The notes under the pieces were generated by a model, which was not told where the DNA came from, searched no databases, and was given only the letters and a program-made list of their open reading frames with translations. DNA of 64,000 nt, taken from positions 430,604 to 494,603 of the forward strand of contig NZ_BLID01000004.1 in assembly GCF_009811315.1 (NCBI RefSeq). Direction: 5' to 3'. Origin of the DNA: Vibrio atypicus (GTDB lineage: Bacteria; Pseudomonadota; Gammaproteobacteria; Enterobacterales; Vibrionaceae). A program made the translations under genes and the position numbers. This document shows positions 1 through 9,446 of the stretch, piece by piece (within the stretch, counting starts at the first letter, position 1; every line of letters starts with the position of its first letter).

Positions 1-433
1 CAAGCAGATAGAGGTATCCTATCCAACTGTATGTATTGACCAAAGTCGAAAGCGTAAACTGGCCTGGTGCATGTTTAACGACGGAAAGTGACACCTGCAT
101 ATGCTTGTCTTGGGTGGTACAAATGATCTCATCGTCAGTCATCATTTCAACCTTATGAAGCCCTACCCCCTGCCCGTGTTGTAAATCTTCAACACTCAGT
201 TCAGTTTTACTTGCAGAAATAGCAAAGCCCAACGGCGCTACCAACCGATTCCTTAATGCCATGAGCTTTTGAACAATTAGTGGCAAGTGACCAAATACAT
301 CAATGTAAACTTGACTCGGTGAACGTTGTTGATCAGAGATTTCAAAACTTAAAGCATCACTAAATCCTCGTCTCCGTTGACGTCCTTTTAATCCACTTGT
401 GTCCGGTATTCCGCCAGTCTGAATTCTACTCAT
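1..433 (-). CDS. DUF2867-like protein, partial (C-terminus outside window)
   Basis: The reading frame starts at an ATG at 433 and runs off the left edge, giving about 144 residues. The visible part starts MSRIQTGGIPDTSG, contains a basic run (GRQRRR), and further on a pattern (LVAPLGF, then STLVNTYSWIGYLYL) that resembles DUF2867 proteins, a family of unknown biochemical role often found with TetR regulators. Its ATG overlaps the stop codon of the upstream small membrane protein (ATGA), which suggests translational coupling. The pair is divergent from a TetR regulator and probably under its control. Function is unknown; the family call rests on recalled pattern, not a search. Confidence 0.6.
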   Translation of the reverse strand, partial: MSRIQTGGIPDTSGLKGRQRRRGFSDALSFEISDQQRSPSQVYIDVFGHLPLIVQKLMALRNRLVAPLGFAISASKTELSVEDLQHGQGVGLHKVEMMTDDEIICTTQDKHMQVSLSVVKHAPGQFTLSTLVNTYSWIGYLYLL

Positions 434-627
434 AGCATCTCCTTGAACAGCTTTTTCAATTCACCCCTTACTTCAGCTCCACCTATAACAGCTAAAAACA
501 GCAGAGCACCAGGTACTAAAACGATCATCAATATAGGCCTCAATACGTAGCTAAAGCAGAGCAAAGCTGGGACAAATATCAACCACCGACATAAAAACAG
601 TACAACTTCACGAACCAAATATTCCAT
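430..627 (-). CDS. small membrane protein, first gene of a TetR-linked pair
   Basis: This is a 65-residue protein when started at the ATG at 627, which has an AAGG ribosome-binding site about seven bases upstream; an upstream in-frame start at 672 would fall inside the operator region and is less likely. Two hydrophobic segments are visible (LFLCRWLIFVPALLCFSYVL and ILMIVLVPGALLFLAVIGGA, each roughly one membrane span), followed by a charged C-terminal tail (ELKKLFKEML). No family was recognised. Its stop overlaps the start of the downstream DUF2867-like gene by four bases, so the two are probably co-translated and may act together at the inner membrane. Confidence 0.6.
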   Translation of the reverse strand: MEYLVREVVLFLCRWLIFVPALLCFSYVLRPILMIVLVPGALLFLAVIGGAEVRGELKKLFKEML

Positions 628-659
628 CACTAACCTTCCATCTCTAGTTTTTAAAATAA

Positions 660-693
660 TGAGCACGCTCAATTTTATAAATGAGCGCGCTCA
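660..693. promoter_or_regulatory. paired palindromic operators for the adjacent TetR regulator
   Basis: Two 12-bp palindromes lie in the divergent promoter region: TGAGCACGCTCA (660-671, one mismatch) and TGAGCGCGCTCA (682-693, perfect). Their starts are 22 bp apart, about two helical turns, the typical geometry for two TetR-family dimers bound side by side. They sit 33 bp before the small membrane protein start and 61 bp before the TetR start, so they could repress both genes. Assignment to this TetR protein is inference from position. Confidence 0.65.
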
Positions 694-754
694 ATTTGTC
701 AATAAACCAGTGGAAGAGTATTATTCAGATAGAAATATTTTTGATGAGAACGGC

Positions 755-1282
755 ATGAGCAAAAGAGAACAAACTCGTGAGCGAATTTTAGTTGCAGCTT
801 GGCAACTGTTTGAAACACAAGGCTACCAAGAAACGTCGACTCGCCAAATCGCCCGCCAAGCTGGCGTAGCTGATGGAACTGTATTTAGCCACTTTGAAAC
901 AAAGTTAACCATTCTGCGTGAAGGGATGCTAAATCAACTTGCTACGCTTTCTCTGCAATCAAAACAACAGGTGGGTTCATCGGCAGACGATGCCTTGAAA
1001 TTGGGTATGCAGTTTGCCAACACCTATTACGGCTATTACTTTTCCAACATTAATTTAAGCCGTGCTCTACTTAAAGAAGTCATCTGGGATATGGACTATT
1101 ATCAATCCTTTAATCAGGCTCTATTTGATACGTCGAACTTACCATCAAACATAGTTGAAAAGATGCCATTAATCTTAGACTGCTACTTTATGACTTTAAT
1201 TACCCACCTAAGTCGTTCTGAACCAAGCCTTGAGCTGGCCTTACAAGAACTTGAACAGAAGTATAAATGCTTAATTTCATAA
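755..1282 (+). CDS. TetR/AcrR family transcriptional regulator
   Basis: A 175-residue protein. The start at 755 (MSKREQTRERILVAAWQLF) is preferred because the TetR helix-turn-helix always begins a few residues after the true N-terminus; the open frame extends upstream to 659 but that stretch contains the operators. The DNA-binding domain covers roughly residues 5-50 (TSTRQIARQAGVADGTVFSHFETK, the classic pattern). The C-terminal ligand domain is not diagnostic. It is divergent from the small membrane protein / DUF2867-like pair and very likely represses that unit and itself through the palindromes at 660-693. The ligand is unknown. Confidence 0.85.
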   Translation: MSKREQTRERILVAAWQLFETQGYQETSTRQIARQAGVADGTVFSHFETKLTILREGMLNQLATLSLQSKQQVGSSADDALKLGMQFANTYYGYYFSNINLSRALLKEVIWDMDYYQSFNQALFDTSNLPSNIVEKMPLILDCYFMTLITHLSRSEPSLELALQELEQKYKCLIS

Positions 1283-1370
1283 AATGGGTTCGAACGCGCA
1301 TTCACTATAGAGAATTCATTACTTTCGATTAACAACTAATTTAACGTTTTATTGACATTTTTATGCTCGA

Positions 1371-1396
1371 ACGCTCATTTTGAGCGTTTTTTTGTT
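1371..1396 (+). terminator. rho-independent terminator after the TetR gene
   Basis: An AACGCTCA / TGAGCGTT perfect stem with a three-base loop is followed by a seven-T run. The left arm overlaps a motif (ATGCTCGAACGCTCAT, 1363-1378) that is also found in front of glpD, so the site may have a second role as an operator. Confidence 0.7.
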
Positions 1397-1513
1397 TTCG
1401 GATTAAATTTTGTATGGAGAATGAAATCTGAGATGGAAAAACTCTCGCACCAAAAATGCCCTTATTGATTCAATTAACTAAAATAGAAATAAGCGACCAC
1501 AAGGATTCTTACC

Positions 1514-3031
1514 ATGACTGAGCAAAAGTACATCGTTGCCTTAGACCAAGGCACCACCAGCTCTCGCGCAGTGATCTTAGACCATGACGCGAACATCGTA
1601 AGTATATCGCAGCGTGAGTTTACTCAAATTTACCCTCAATCTGGCTGGGTTGAACATGACCCACTAGAGATTTGGGCAACACAAAGCTCAACCTTCATAG
1701 AAACCCTTGCTAAGTCAGGGATCAGCAGTGACCAACTAGCAGCTATCGGCATCACCAATCAGCGTGAAACAACCATTGTTTGGAACAAAGAAACGGGGAA
1801 ACCTGTCTACAATGCAATTGTTTGGCAATGTCGTCGCACAGCAGAAATATGTGAAGAGTTAAAAGCGAGGGGGTTAGAAGAGTATGTTCGTGAAAACACA
1901 GGCTTGGTACTCGATCCTTACTTTTCAGGCACTAAGGTTAAATGGATCCTAGACAATGTAGACGGGGCTCGCGAGGATGCGGATGCGGGTAAATTGCTAT
2001 TTGGTACTGTCGATACCTGGCTAGTCTGGAAGATGACACAAGGCCGTGTTCATGTAACGGACTACACCAATGCATCCCGCACCATGCTGTTTAATATCAA
2101 CACTCTATCTTGGGATCAAAAACTGCTCGACGAAATGGGCATACCCGCTTCGATGATGCCTGAAGTGAAACGCTCATCAGAGGTTTATGGCCAAACCAAT
2201 ATTGGTGGTAAAGGCGGAACCCGTATTCCGATTGCAGGTATTGCAGGTGATCAACAAGCAGCGCTGTATGGTCAAATGTGTGTTGAAGCAGGTCAAGCTA
2301 AAAACACCTATGGCACCGGTTGCTTCCTACTCATGAACACTGGCCAAGAAAAAGTCACCTCTACGCACGGCTTGCTAACCACACTAGCCTGTGGACCAAC
2401 TGGAGAACCAGCATACGCGCTTGAGGGGGCAGTCTTCATGGGCGGCGCTTCCATCCAGTGGTTGCGAGACGAAATGAAGCTTCTCGCTGATGCGAAAGAC
2501 TCTGAGTATTTCGCCACTAAAGTCGAGTCATCCAATGGCGTTTATGTCGTTCCGGCCTTCACAGGTTTGGGGGCTCCATACTGGGACGCCTACGCGCGTG
2601 GAACGATTGTTGGCTTAACCCGCGGTGTCAGCTCAAATCATATCATTCGCGCCACCTTAGAAGGCATCGCTTATCAAACCCGCGATGTACTGGATGCAAT
2701 GCAGGCGGACTCTGGGATCAAACTGGCTAATTTACGTGTCGATGGCGGAGCAGTAGCCAATAACTTCTTAATGCAGTTTCAGTCTGATGTACTTGATACC
2801 GAAGTACATCGACCTCAAGTCACTGAAGTGACCGCACTCGGCGCAGCCTATCTAGCAGGGCTTGCGGTAGGTTACTGGGATAGTGTTGATGAGTTAAAAA
2901 ACAAAGCAGTCCTCGATCGCACTTTTGCTCCTCACCATGATGAAGACAAACGTCAGCGTCGTTATAAGGGCTGGAAGAGAGCGGTCAAATGTGCCCAAGT
3001 TTGGGCTGAGATGCACACTGAAGACGATTAA
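1514..3031 (+). CDS. glpK: glycerol kinase
   Basis: This 505-residue FGGY-family kinase phosphorylates glycerol to sn-glycerol-3-phosphate with ATP in the cytoplasm. The N-terminal phosphate-binding motif [14 protein letters not shown] and the FGGY signatures (around [10 protein letters not shown] and [15 protein letters not shown]) are all present, and the length equals the family norm. The ATG at 1514 is preceded by AAGGATTC. The glycerol facilitator gene glpF, which often precedes glpK, is not in the 230 bp upstream. A terminator follows at 3052. glpR and glpD lie downstream on the same strand but with separate terminators, so this looks like a small regulon rather than a single operon. 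Confidence 0.96.
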   Translation: MTEQKYIVALDQGTTSSRAVILDHDANIVSISQREFTQIYPQSGWVEHDPLEIWATQSSTFIETLAKSGISSDQLAAIGITNQRETTIVWNKETGKPVYNAIVWQCRRTAEICEELKARGLEEYVRENTGLVLDPYFSGTKVKWILDNVDGAREDADAGKLLFGTVDTWLVWKMTQGRVHVTDYTNASRTMLFNINTLSWDQKLLDEMGIPASMMPEVKRSSEVYGQTNIGGKGGTRIPIAGIAGDQQAALYGQMCVEAGQAKNTYGTGCFLLMNTGQEKVTSTHGLLTTLACGPTGEPAYALEGAVFMGGASIQWLRDEMKLLADAKDSEYFATKVESSNGVYVVPAFTGLGAPYWDAYARGTIVGLTRGVSSNHIIRATLEGIAYQTRDVLDAMQADSGIKLANLRVDGGAVANNFLMQFQSDVLDTEVHRPQVTEVTALGAAYLAGLAVGYWDSVDELKNKAVLDRTFAPHHDEDKRQRRYKGWKRAVKCAQVWAEMHTEDD

Positions 3032-3051
3032 ACCTCCACAGTTAAAATCAT

Positions 3052-3080
3052 AAAGAGCGCGTCTATTCGCGCTCTTTTTG
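3052..3080 (+). terminator. terminator after glpK
   Basis: AAAGAGCGCG / CGCGCTCTTT stem with a short loop and a trailing T run, 20 bases after the glpK stop. Confidence 0.85.
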
Positions 3081-3207
3081 CGTTTCAACACAGATTCCTT
3101 CGACACTCTTCTTCTCACATCGAACAAATTCGCGCACAATAACCCGATATTATTTTCGAATTGGAAGCATTGCATTAGTTCAATGCCCTACCGCACGGGA
3201 GCACGAA

Positions 3208-3978
3208 GTGAAGCAAGTACCTCGACATCAGCAAATCGTTGAGTTGGTTCAAAAACAGGGTTACGTCAGTACGGACGAATTAGTCGAGCAGTTTAACGTT
3301 AGTCCGCAAACCATCCGGCGCGATCTAAACGAACTTGCAGATGCGAATAAGATACGTCGCTACCACGGCGGTGCAACCATCCCATTAAGTTCAGAAAACA
3401 CCTCTTACAACACACGTAAGAGCATGAACTTTAATGAAAAAGACGTCATTGCAGAAGAGGTGGTTAAACACATTCCTGATGGCGCTACACTCTTTATTGA
3501 TATCGGCACTACGCCAGAGGCCATTGCTAAAGCTCTGAATAAAAACCATAAACAGCTTCGCATCGTCACTAACAACATAAATGTCGCCACCATCTTACTG
3601 CCCAACCCAGAGTTCAAAGTGATTCTTGCTGGCGGCGAAGTACGTAACCGCGATGGCGGCATTGTTGGTGAAGCAACCCTAGACTTCATTAAACAGTTTC
3701 GTTTAGATTTCGGTATCTTAGGCATCAGTGGTATCGATTTTGATGGATCTCTGCTTGATTTTGATTACCACGAAGTACGTGTAAAACAGGCGATCATTGA
3801 AAACAGTCGTAGCGTTTTCTTGGCTGTTGACCATTCCAAATTTGGTCGAAATGCCATGGTTAAGCTAGGCAATATCTCTCAACTGCATATGCTATTTACC
3901 GATAAGCAGCCTCCTAAAGAGATTCTTTCTATTCTAAAAGAGCATTCCATTCCTCTTGAAGTCATCAATCAAGAGTAA
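3208..3978 (+). CDS. glpR: DeoR-family glycerol-3-phosphate regulon repressor
   Basis: A 256-residue DeoR-family repressor that starts with GTG at 3208 (preceded by GGGAGCAC). The N-terminal helix-turn-helix is visible (QQIVELVQKQGYVSTDELVEQF followed by SPQTIRRDLNELAD), and the C-terminal sugar-phosphate sensor domain includes FIDIGTT and the LDFDYHEVRVKQAI stretch typical of GlpR. Its position between glpK and glpD supports the GlpR assignment: it would repress both and be released by glycerol-3-phosphate. A terminator follows at 4012. Confidence 0.93.
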   Translation: MKQVPRHQQIVELVQKQGYVSTDELVEQFNVSPQTIRRDLNELADANKIRRYHGGATIPLSSENTSYNTRKSMNFNEKDVIAEEVVKHIPDGATLFIDIGTTPEAIAKALNKNHKQLRIVTNNINVATILLPNPEFKVILAGGEVRNRDGGIVGEATLDFIKQFRLDFGILGISGIDFDGSLLDFDYHEVRVKQAIIENSRSVFLAVDHSKFGRNAMVKLGNISQLHMLFTDKQPPKEILSILKEHSIPLEVINQE

Positions 3979-4011
3979 ATTAACCCCAACAACACATAGT
4001 TAACCTTTTAG

Positions 4012-4042
4012 AAACCTCTATTGTTTAATAGAGGTTTTTTTG
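4012..4042 (+). terminator. terminator after glpR
   Basis: AAACCTCTATT / AATAGAGGTTT hairpin with a following seven-T stretch, about 35 bases after the glpR stop. Confidence 0.85.
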
Positions 4043-4124
4043 TGTACAAATCACACAAAACGCTCATAAACGAAAATAATTAATGATCTTAAACGAAAGT
4101 ACAGTTACGATTCATTTATGTTCA

Positions 4125-4142
4125 ATAATGCTCGTTCGCTCA
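4125..4142 (+). promoter_or_regulatory. possible GlpR operator in front of glpD
   Basis: ATAATGCTCGTTCGCTCA lies 15 bases before the glpD start. A close relative, ATGCTCGAACGCTCAT, occurs at 1363-1378 before glpK and a weaker one, GGTTCGAACGCGCATT, at 1287-1302. The shared TCG(A/T)(A/T)CG core resembles the TTCG-rich GlpR half-sites of enterobacteria. The call is inference from sharing and position. Confidence 0.4.
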
Positions 4143-4157
4143 AAGAGGTCACATTTT

Positions 4158-5705
4158 ATGAGTATCAAACACAATGCAACCACAGCCCCTTTAGATCTAA
4201 TCATTATCGGTGGTGGCATTAATGGTGCAGGTATTGCGGCAGACGCAACAGGACGTGGCTTATCTGTAGGTTTATACGAAGCTAACGATTTTGCTTCTGC
4301 GACCTCTTCAGCCAGTTCAAAACTGATCCATGGCGGCTTACGATATCTAGAACATTATGAGTTTCGCTTAGTGTCTGAAGCCCTAGCGGAACGGGAAGTC
4401 TTACTCAGTAAAGCGCCACATATCGCACAACCAATGCGTTTTCGCCTGCCTCATAGGCCATTCCTACGCCCCGCATGGATGATTCGCTGCGGGCTATTTC
4501 TGTATGATCACCTAGGTAAGCGCACCACATTACCGGCTAGTCGATCCATTGATTTAGCCAAATCAGGTCTGCTTAAAGCTGAAATGAAAAAAGGATTTGA
4601 GTACTCAGATTGCTGGGTCGATGATGCTCGCTTAGTTCTACTTAATGTCATGGCTGCACAAGAAAATGGCGCAGAGATCCGTAACTATTGCCGTGTAGAA
4701 AAAGCTATTCGCGAAGGTGACCTATGGCGTGTAACTATATTTGACACCACGACAGGAGAACGTTTTGAGCGCCAAGCTAAAGCCCTAGTTAATGCTGCAG
4801 GCCCTTGGGTTAAGCAATTCTATGATGATGGTTTAGAGCAACCTTCTCCACGAAACATCCGTTTGATCAAAGGCTCGCATATTGTTGTGCCGCGTATCCA
4901 TGAAGAGCCGCAAGCCTACATTCTCCAAAATAAAGATAATCGTATTGTCTTTATGATCCCTTACTTGGATAAGTTCTCGATCATTGGCACAACGGATGTC
5001 GAATACAAAGGTGACCCACGTGAGGTGGCAATATCAGAAGAAGAGACTGATTATTTGATCGATATTGTGAACCAACATTTTGTTCAGCAACTCAGCCGAG
5101 AGGATGTCGTATGGACTTACAGTGGCGTAAGACCTTTATGTGACGATGAATCCGACTCGCCACAAGCCATCACTCGTGACTATACCCTTGAGTTAGAAGC
5201 AGAGTTCGATCAAGCGCCCATCTTGTCTATCTTTGGCGGCAAGCTCACGACGTACCGAAAACTAGCGGAATCCGCGATGAGAAAGCTCGCTCCTTACTTT
5301 CCGACGATGGGGAAACCTTGGACAGCAAACCAAGCACTACCTGGTGGTAACTTTAGCTGCAGCCGTGAAGAACTTGCACAAACGATTCAAACACAGTTCC
5401 CTTGGATGGCACTTCCACTCATCGAACGATACGTAACTCAATTTGGTAGCTATACATGGAAGTTGTTAGAAGGTATCAATGAAGAAGCTGATCTTGGCAT
5501 TCAGTTCAGTCAGGGAGCACATGGTGTGTATCAAGCTGAGATTGATTACCTTATTCAACATGAATTTGCTCAGACAAACGAAGACATTTTATGGCGCAGA
5601 ACGAAACTAGGCTTGTATATGAATGAGGAAGAACAAGCCGAACTGGAGCGCTATATTCAGAATCAACATGCTCAAACCGTCGTGCCCTATTCTCAAGCCG
5701 GTTAA
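4158..5705 (+). CDS. glpD: aerobic glycerol-3-phosphate dehydrogenase
   Basis: A 515-residue FAD flavoprotein that oxidises glycerol-3-phosphate to dihydroxyacetone phosphate at the inner membrane and passes electrons to quinone. The start at 4158 (MSIKHNATTAPLDLIIIGGG) is chosen because it has an AGAGG site just upstream and matches the family length; the open frame continues upstream to 4083 but through promoter-like sequence. The FAD-binding Rossmann motif is IIGGGINGAGIAADATGRG near residue 15, followed by the FASATSSASSKLIHGGLRYL signature. The C-terminal DAO accessory domain is present. It completes the glpK-glpD pathway. Confidence 0.95.
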   Translation: MSIKHNATTAPLDLIIIGGGINGAGIAADATGRGLSVGLYEANDFASATSSASSKLIHGGLRYLEHYEFRLVSEALAEREVLLSKAPHIAQPMRFRLPHRPFLRPAWMIRCGLFLYDHLGKRTTLPASRSIDLAKSGLLKAEMKKGFEYSDCWVDDARLVLLNVMAAQENGAEIRNYCRVEKAIREGDLWRVTIFDTTTGERFERQAKALVNAAGPWVKQFYDDGLEQPSPRNIRLIKGSHIVVPRIHEEPQAYILQNKDNRIVFMIPYLDKFSIIGTTDVEYKGDPREVAISEEETDYLIDIVNQHFVQQLSREDVVWTYSGVRPLCDDESDSPQAITRDYTLELEAEFDQAPILSIFGGKLTTYRKLAESAMRKLAPYFPTMGKPWTANQALPGGNFSCSREELAQTIQTQFPWMALPLIERYVTQFGSYTWKLLEGINEEADLGIQFSQGAHGVYQAEIDYLIQHEFAQTNEDILWRRTKLGLYMNEEEQAELERYIQNQHAQTVVPYSQAG

Positions 5706-5712
5706 CTTGCAT

Positions 5713-5749
5713 TCCCCAAGGCAAATAGCGAATATCTTTGCCTTGGGGA
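5713..5749. other. perfect 13-bp inverted repeat after glpD
   Basis: TCCCCAAGGCAAA and its exact complement TTTGCCTTGGGGA are separated by 11 bases, starting 8 bases after the glpD stop. There is no T run on either side, so it is a stable transcript-end hairpin or mRNA stabiliser rather than a textbook terminator. Confidence 0.6.
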
Positions 5750-5880
5750 TTAAACACTCATTCAGCAACCAAGTTTATCGAGACAACAAAAAGGTTTTAT
5801 TTCAGGCCGTTAACACTCTTCCTTATCATTTTCTTCATACGGCGTGAGCCTTCGATTCTCAACTCCAACTTTGGAACCCA

Positions 5881-6993
5881 ATGAAGAAATTTCTCTTACT
5901 CAGCTTACTACTCAGTGGCTGTTCGCTAGCGCCAGAGCAAACTACGCCGCCATGCGATTGTAGTAGCAATGTCCCTAGCTACCCCCAGCCGCCCTCAACG
6001 ACAGACAAACACAATATAAACCAATTGCTTGCCTATATTAGTAACAAAGCAAAAGAGCGTTGGGGTAAAGATGAATTCGTTGAGGCTGGCAAGCATCGTT
6101 ATGTAAAGTATCTTGATGGCTATAATACCCGCGCGCATATCGATTTTGCGGCTGGCAAAATTTATGTATCGACCATTGCCCAGCATCAACCCATTGAAAA
6201 GCTGCAAAAAGCGATCACTCAAACTTTATTGATGCCCGCCGATCCTCAGCATGCTGAGCTGTTTAGTGATAAAGAAGCGATACTCCGAGGTAAGCCTTTT
6301 TTACTTGGGCAAGTGGTGGATCATGAAGGAAAACCCATTGAGTGGCAGTGGCGAGCGAATCGCTATTCAAACTATTTGATCGACACGCAATTGCAGAAAA
6401 AGTCGATTCAACGTGGACACGCCTACTACGTAGAAATCAACATGGTGAACGATCACCTTGAGCAACGTGAGTATCAATACGCCGGAATTATCCGTGATGC
6501 CGCTAAGCGTTACGACATTCCTGAAGACCTGATTTTCTCTATTATCAAAACTGAGAGCAGCTTTAACCCTTATGCGGTTTCACATGCTGGTGCATATGGA
6601 TTGATGCAAGTGATCCCTAAGACCGCCGGTGCTGACGTGTTTAATCTTGTCAAAAACAAACCAGGCATTCCAACCAAAGAGTATCTCTTTGATCCTGCTA
6701 ACAACATAGATACTGGTGCAGCTTACTTTTACATCTTAAAGAACCGTTATTTAAAAGAGGTCAAACACCCAACCTCAAAACACTTCAGCATGATTTCTGC
6801 TTATAACGGTGGTACTGGCGGTGTGCTTGCTACCTTTGACTCAGACCGTAAACGCGCGATGGTCAAACTCAATAGCTTAGCGCCAACTCAAGTCTATGAT
6901 GCATTAACGACAAAACACCCCAAAGATGAAGCGCGCCGATACCTGCAAAAAGTGCTCTATTTCCAGAAAGGATTTAATGAGGGCAAGGTTTAA
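5881..6993 (+). CDS. mltC: membrane-bound lytic murein transglycosylase C
   Basis: A 370-residue outer-membrane lipoprotein that cleaves the MurNAc-GlcNAc bond of peptidoglycan, forming 1,6-anhydro ends. The lipobox is LLSG-C with the modified cysteine at residue 14. The N-terminal half matches the MltC-specific DUF3393 region; the C-terminal SLT domain carries the catalytic Glu in IIKTESSFNPYAVS, followed by GAYGLMQVIPKTAG and the AYNGG motif. Length fits the family. It stands alone, with a terminator directly downstream. In other gammaproteobacteria mltC follows mutY and yggX; that linkage is absent here. Confidence 0.92.
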   Translation: MKKFLLLSLLLSGCSLAPEQTTPPCDCSSNVPSYPQPPSTTDKHNINQLLAYISNKAKERWGKDEFVEAGKHRYVKYLDGYNTRAHIDFAAGKIYVSTIAQHQPIEKLQKAITQTLLMPADPQHAELFSDKEAILRGKPFLLGQVVDHEGKPIEWQWRANRYSNYLIDTQLQKKSIQRGHAYYVEINMVNDHLEQREYQYAGIIRDAAKRYDIPEDLIFSIIKTESSFNPYAVSHAGAYGLMQVIPKTAGADVFNLVKNKPGIPTKEYLFDPANNIDTGAAYFYILKNRYLKEVKHPTSKHFSMISAYNGGTGGVLATFDSDRKRAMVKLNSLAPTQVYDALTTKHPKDEARRYLQKVLYFQKGFNEGKV

Positions 6994-7000
6994 AAATAAT

Positions 7001-7030
7001 AAAGGCTTGGCACTAACGCCAAGCCTTTTC
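7001..7030 (+). terminator. terminator after mltC
   Basis: AAAGGCTTGGC / GCCAAGCCTTTT hairpin, seven bases past the mltC stop and 30 bases from the end of the convergent nnrS; it could work in both directions. Confidence 0.8.
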
Positions 7031-7058
7031 GTTTAGGCTCTAATAGCTTAATAAGCAA

Positions 7059-8243
7059 CTAGCCTGGGTGACCATCCGCTCTCGGCTTCATAAGCATGGC
7101 ACCGAAATACCAAATGAAAAGACCAAATGCCACAATCCATAAACCCGCGCTGACATTGACCCACAGCATCATATTGGCGGGATCGAAAGCCACACCTAAA
7201 CTCCGTACCAATGCCGCCAGTACAATAGCAGCGAATGCAATCGTCATATTGGGTCCTTGGTATATCGCTCGACCTGTATGACCCATGGTGACACGAGAAA
7301 TCATTGCCAAAATAACCCCACCAATCGCACCTATTGCGAACAAGTGCAGCATGTTGTGACTGGCAAATGGATTGTCTAGTAGACCACGAAGCAGCAAGCT
7401 AACAGGAATACACAAATACGTAGCATGCAGTGACCAAACCAAAGGCTCACTCAATGTTCGCCATGGTTGCCACCTCATGACACGAACAAAATGCGCGGCA
7501 CCAGAGACAATCATCAATGGCTGGCCTAACTCTGCAAAGGTCATTGGGAAAAAGCTGAGAATAAACAGCCCAGCCAATGGCAAGTTTGCTAACCAATCTA
7601 GCCAAACGATCGGCTGAGGTTTTTCAAAGTTAAATCGACGCGCGGTAAAGAACGGAATGACTCGGCTGCCCATGACCGACAGTAACAAAGTAAACCACCA
7701 CAGCATAGCTTGCCACACCGCTGAAGCTGGAAATGGCGGCATGCCTTTTACCGCCGCATAGCTTGCAAAATTAGCAAAGATAGCGAGCACAAACAGCGGA
7801 ACAAAGAACAGATTTCGCCAACCTTTTGCCTTAACGACTCGGGTCCCCACTTCGAAAGCGGCAAATGCGATAAACAGGGCTTCAATGCTCGATGTTATCC
7901 AGAGAGGCGTTGGTGTCCAAAGCAAGAATCTAGGTAGAAGCCAAAGACCCACTAACAGCGCTAATCGATGATGTTTAGTACCATTTATGCCCGTCCAGTT
8001 TTGCACAGCAGTAAGGACGAAGCCGACGACAATTGCCATCGCAAAACCAAACAGCATCTCATGGACATGCCACCATAGAGCAGGGACTTGTAAAGCGGCA
8101 GGTTGACCAGATTGAAACATCCATACCCAGAGCGCAATCGCGATCACAGCGTAGAGAGATCCTAATAAGAAGAATGGTCGAAAACCTAAACGTAACAGAG
8201 GCACAATTGCCTCCTCCACTTTTTTATCTGTAATATTGAGCAC
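7059..8243 (-). CDS. nnrS: NnrS family membrane protein
   Basis: A 394-residue polytopic inner-membrane protein with about twelve hydrophobic segments, of the NnrS family (haem- and copper-containing membrane proteins linked to nitric-oxide stress in denitrifiers and in Vibrio). Family hallmarks seen are RLGFRPFFLLGSLYA near the N-terminus, WWHVHEMLFGFA, and HNMLHLFAIGAIGG with MGHTGR further on; the histidines are in the expected places. It starts with GTG at 8243, supported by AGGAG eight bases upstream. It is monocistronic here. I could not identify a convincing NsrR or FNR site upstream. Confidence 0.9.
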   Translation of the reverse strand: MLNITDKKVEEAIVPLLRLGFRPFFLLGSLYAVIAIALWVWMFQSGQPAALQVPALWWHVHEMLFGFAMAIVVGFVLTAVQNWTGINGTKHHRLALLVGLWLLPRFLLWTPTPLWITSSIEALFIAFAAFEVGTRVVKAKGWRNLFFVPLFVLAIFANFASYAAVKGMPPFPASAVWQAMLWWFTLLLSVMGSRVIPFFTARRFNFEKPQPIVWLDWLANLPLAGLFILSFFPMTFAELGQPLMIVSGAAHFVRVMRWQPWRTLSEPLVWSLHATYLCIPVSLLLRGLLDNPFASHNMLHLFAIGAIGGVILAMISRVTMGHTGRAIYQGPNMTIAFAAIVLAALVRSLGVAFDPANMMLWVNVSAGLWIVAFGLFIWYFGAMLMKPRADGHPG

Positions 8244-8487
8244 TCAGTGACTCCTAAGCCAATAATAATCTTTAAATATACTACTCATGTATCGCAAGAA
8301 GCGTTCCATCTTGTATAAGTCTTGATTAATAAGGGCTACGTCTATTTAACCTGCAATGAAACAGTCAAAATGACACACTTAAAACAAGTCTTTTTGACTT
8401 CATTATGTATTAATTGCTGACTTTATTTTTGCCCAGTTAATCGGTAGGTTAAAGGTTAGACATAAAACTCATTTATTGGAGACAGGA

Positions 8488-9048
8488 ATGACCCATTACA
8501 TTTTCGGTTACGGCAGTTTAATGAACTCTGCGTCACGTCAATTGACAGGGCAAACATCGCTGGCGATTCCTGCTACCGCACACGGGTTTAAACGTTACTG
8601 GGGAAAGGTTGATGACAGTTACATACTTTCTCCACTCGTAGTCGATAAGGGAGAAGGCCTTGTTAATGGCGTTTTATTGGAGGTCAATGACCAAGGACTG
8701 CAAGAGTTTGATCAGCGCGAACGCGGCTACCATCGAGTTAATATTGAATTAACTAAGTTAGATTGCCAGCACGCTCTGTCGGAGCAAGATCATATTTGGG
8801 TTTACATTAAAGATTGCCCAGAGCCGCCCTGCTCACTTAGCCCAATCATGCAGACTTATGTCGATACAGTGTTGGCCGGTTGTTTGGAAATCTCAGAGCA
8901 ATTTGCCAAACAGTTTGTTGAGCACACCATTGGTTGGCACTTCCCATTAGAAAATGATCGCCACCAACCTAAGTATGGAAATCTAGCAGGAGTAAAACCA
9001 GAGCATCACAATCAAATCGATGCCCTGGTGGCCGAAGCGAGAGCCTGA
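8488..9048 (+). CDS. gamma-glutamylcyclotransferase-like protein
   Basis: A 186-residue protein. The start at ATG 8488 (MTHYIFGYGSLM) is preferred over a TTG at 8476 because GGAG lies in between and serves as its ribosome-binding site. FGYGSLM is the substrate-binding motif of the gamma-glutamylcyclotransferase / AIG2-like fold, and the family's catalytic Glu is probably in FDQRERGYHRV. Members release 5-oxoproline from gamma-glutamyl compounds, but many bacterial members have unknown substrates. Single gene with no operon partner. Confidence 0.75.
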   Translation: MTHYIFGYGSLMNSASRQLTGQTSLAIPATAHGFKRYWGKVDDSYILSPLVVDKGEGLVNGVLLEVNDQGLQEFDQRERGYHRVNIELTKLDCQHALSEQDHIWVYIKDCPEPPCSLSPIMQTYVDTVLAGCLEISEQFAKQFVEHTIGWHFPLENDRHQPKYGNLAGVKPEHHNQIDALVAEARA

Positions 9049-9090
9049 ACGTCAGCCAAATAAATCGCTAGGGGTTTCTGTTAGTCCTAG

Positions 9091-9438
<348 letters not shown>

Positions 9439-9446
9439 CTACTGAG

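Noticed and set aside
659..754. Upstream extension of the TetR protein (32 extra residues)
   Set aside because: It would translate through the two palindromic operators and place the helix-turn-helix far from the N-terminus, unlike the family.
8244..8330. Possible NsrR or FNR operator upstream of nnrS
   Set aside because: Some ATG/CAT-like dyads exist (ATACATGAGTAGTAT) but match neither consensus well enough.
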